Shown here: positions 5,733 through 6,487 of the stretch, piece after piece
Layout: each line of letters begins with the position of its first letter
Numbering within the stretch: the stretch's first letter is position 1
From: Candidatus Dadabacteria bacterium
GTDB lineage: Bacteria; Desulfobacterota_D; UBA1144; Nemesobacterales; UBA2774
Reading direction: 5' to 3'
Assembly: GCA_020027805.1 (NCBI GenBank)
Contig: JAHKKQ010000122.1
Span: forward strand, 1-6,487
DNA length: 6,487 nt
Program-made: the position numbers and the translations under genes
The notes under the pieces: model-generated
What the model was told of the DNA's origin: nothing
Databases searched by the model: none
The model's input: only the letters and a program-made list of their open reading frames with translations

Positions 5733-5899
5733 GAGCGTATTTATTAACCTAACAATCGAATGCCGTTGCGGCAAACATTGCCGCTCAAGCGTCACGGCCG
5801 TATCATCCGGCCGCAACTCCGCGTACGATTCATATTATATACTGATTACATATAACATATATCCTGATAATATGGAGTGCCCGTATTATTTCTTTTTTT
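5733..5899 (+). ncRNA. Candidate sigma-dependent small RNA or structured leader
   Basis: A transcript from the promoter at 5698-5726 would begin near 5733 and end at the terminator at 5866-5899, about 165 nt. The first half is GC-rich and strongly pairable. GCGGCAA (5768-5774) pairs with TTGCCGC (5778-5784), and CGGCCG (5795-5800) with CGGCCG (5808-5813). Alternatively, GTTGCGG (5765-5771) pairs with CCGCAAC (5811-5817), which would exclude both hairpins. The second half is AT-rich. The only reading frame that fits is 31 codons (5760-5855), basic and without a ribosome-binding site, so a noncoding product is favoured over a microprotein. I recognise no known RNA family. The boundaries are inferred from promoter and terminator positions. 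Confidence 0.4.
5866..5899 (+). terminator. Rho-independent terminator
   Basis: GATAATATGG (5866-5875) pairs with CCGTATTATT (5881-5890) around a 5-nt loop (AGTGC), giving a 10-bp stem with two G-U pairs. It is followed by TC and seven T residues (5893-5899). The stem is AT-rich and so only moderately stable, but the T-tract is good. It would end transcripts from the sigma operon and from the promoter at 5698-5726, and it insulates the fasciclin promoter that follows at 5926. Confidence 0.65.
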
Positions 5900-5925
5900 C
5901 GAAATATATATTTCCTGATTAAAAG

Positions 5926-5954
5926 AGATCCAAAAGAAATCATCTCCCGTATAA
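5926..5954 (+). promoter_or_regulatory. Candidate ECF-sigma promoter of the fasciclin gene
   Basis: AGATCC (5926-5931), 15 nt, then CCGTATAA (5947-5954). It differs from the copy at 5698-5726 only at the first base of the -35. Transcription would start near 5962, giving a leader of about 27 nt that holds the ribosome-binding site at 5975-5981. The position and spacing are ideal for driving the fasciclin gene, and the element starts just after the terminator at 5866-5899. Confidence 0.65.
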
Positions 5955-5974
5955 ACATTCAAATTCGAAATTTC

Positions 5975-5981
5975 AAGGAGG
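5975..5981 (+). promoter_or_regulatory. Consensus ribosome-binding site of the fasciclin gene
   Basis: AAGGAGG lies 7 nt before the ATG at 5989, a full match to the 16S rRNA anti-Shine-Dalgarno at optimal spacing. It is by far the strongest such site in the window, suggesting that the message is efficiently translated once induced. It also fixes the start codon. Confidence 0.85.
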
Positions 5982-5988
5982 TGCAGAA

Positions 5989-6487
5989 ATGCACAAGACA
6001 TTCAAGAAGCTTTTAATGCTGCCGATAACGGTAGCAGTTATTACCGTAGCAGGATTAACCGCGACCGCCGACACAACTGTTATGGTTGGCGGAGAGGACA
6101 TGTATCCCACGAAGGACATAGTCGATAATGCGGTTAATTCGCCCGACCACACGACGCTCGTAGCGGCCGTAAAGGCTGCAGGGCTGGTAGAGACACTCAA
6201 GGGGCCGGGCCCGTTCACGGTGTTCGCTCCTACAAACGACGCGTTTGAAAATCTTCCGGACGGGACGGTTGAAACGCTGCTCAAGCCGGAGAACAAGGAC
6301 ACGCTGACGAAGGTGCTCACTTATCACGTCGTGCCGGGCCGTCTCACTTTCGATGCGCTCGCGGAGCAGATAAAGGCGGGCAACGGAAAGGCCGAGCTCA
6401 AGACTGTAAGCGGCGGTACGCTGACAGTATGGATGAACGGTCCCCACAACATCCTCATAAAGGATGAGAAGGGCGATATAGCAGATA
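5989..6487 (+). CDS. Secreted fasciclin (FAS1) domain protein, 3' end beyond the window
   Basis: The first 166 codons are present. Residues 1-27 form a signal peptide: basic MHKTFKK, a hydrophobic core LLMLPITVAVITVAGL, and probable cleavage after TATA (24-27). The mature protein starts with TTVMVGGEDMYPTKDIVDNAV, common in bacterial FAS1 proteins. One FAS1 domain follows, with SPDHTTLVAAVKAAGL (51-66), the H1 box FTVFAPTNDAF (76-86) and the H2 box YHVVPG (112-117). FAS1 domains act in cell-surface adhesion or matrix contacts. Most single-domain bacterial members are about 180-190 residues, so only a short C-terminal piece is probably missing. In Mycobacterium tuberculosis, fasciclin proteins Mpt70/Mpt83 are controlled by SigK-RskA, so the link to the neighbouring sigma/anti-sigma pair is meaningful. 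The start is fixed by the consensus ribosome-binding site. Confidence 0.93.
   Translation, partial: MHKTFKKLLMLPITVAVITVAGLTATADTTVMVGGEDMYPTKDIVDNAVNSPDHTTLVAAVKAAGLVETLKGPGPFTVFAPTNDAFENLPDGTVETLLKPENKDTLTKVLTYHVVPGRLTFDALAEQIKAGNGKAELKTVSGGTLTVWMNGPHNILIKDEKGDIAD

Noticed and set aside
5941..5970. CATCTC...TCGAAA just before the fasciclin ribosome-binding site, compared with the SigK consensus recalled as CCATCC-N16/17-CCGAAT
   Set aside because: The match is poor and the spacing is 18 nt. The start would also fall inside the ribosome-binding site. The GATCC-N15-CCGTATAA motif upstream is far better supported.
5973..6447. Minus-strand open frames opposite the fasciclin gene
   Set aside because: The plus-strand frame has a signal peptide, FAS1 motifs and a consensus ribosome-binding site, so the antisense frames are shadows.
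1..6487. CRISPR array, tRNA, rRNA, insertion sequence or prophage
   Set aside because: No regularly spaced direct repeats, cloverleaf, rRNA-like sequence, transposase or phage gene was seen on either strand.

Overview
The window looks like chromosomal DNA from an uncultivated or environmental Gram-negative-like bacterium. A Deltaproteobacteria/Desulfobacterota-type lineage is a guess, based on moderate GC, the mix of families and the dispersed intergenic repeats; the sequence does not fix the taxon. No phage, plasmid, IS, CRISPR, rRNA or tRNA gene was seen.

Left part (1-3956), all genes on the minus strand. Reading leftwards from a shared intergenic region: the translational GTPase TypA/BipA (2127-3956); a DUF938 SAM-dependent methyltransferase 53 bp downstream (1471-2073); a repeat-rich gap (1110-1470) holding three kinds of dispersed palindromic repeat; a small DUF6790-like membrane protein (594-1109); a gap with a perfect 10-bp-arm palindrome (548-568); and the N-terminus of a glycerol-dehydrogenase-like protein that runs off the left edge (1-371). 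These are ordinary housekeeping or accessory genes.

Right part (3957-6487), all on the plus strand, reads as one regulatory unit. It contains an ECF sigma factor (4404-5021), an overlapping anti-sigma protein (5002-5583) that joins a zinc-free, RskA-like N-terminus to a ChrR-like cupin, and a secreted fasciclin-domain protein (5989 to the right edge). The same bipartite motif, GATCY-N15-CCGWATAA, occurs three times with identical spacing: upstream of the sigma gene (4243-4271), after the anti-sigma gene (5698-5726), and just upstream of the fasciclin ribosome-binding site (5926-5954). This looks like the promoter recognised by this sigma factor, giving an autoregulated sigma/anti-sigma pair with fasciclin as a target.

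The middle copy does not directly precede a recognisable gene. It precedes a GC-rich, highly pairable segment followed by a well-formed intrinsic terminator (5866-5899). The predicted transcript is about 165 nt and is the best candidate here for something undescribed: a sigma-dependent small RNA, or a leader or microprotein message, between the regulators and their target. The sigma gene also has possible housekeeping promoters embedded in a long inverted repeat (4316-4370), which suggests a second layer of control.
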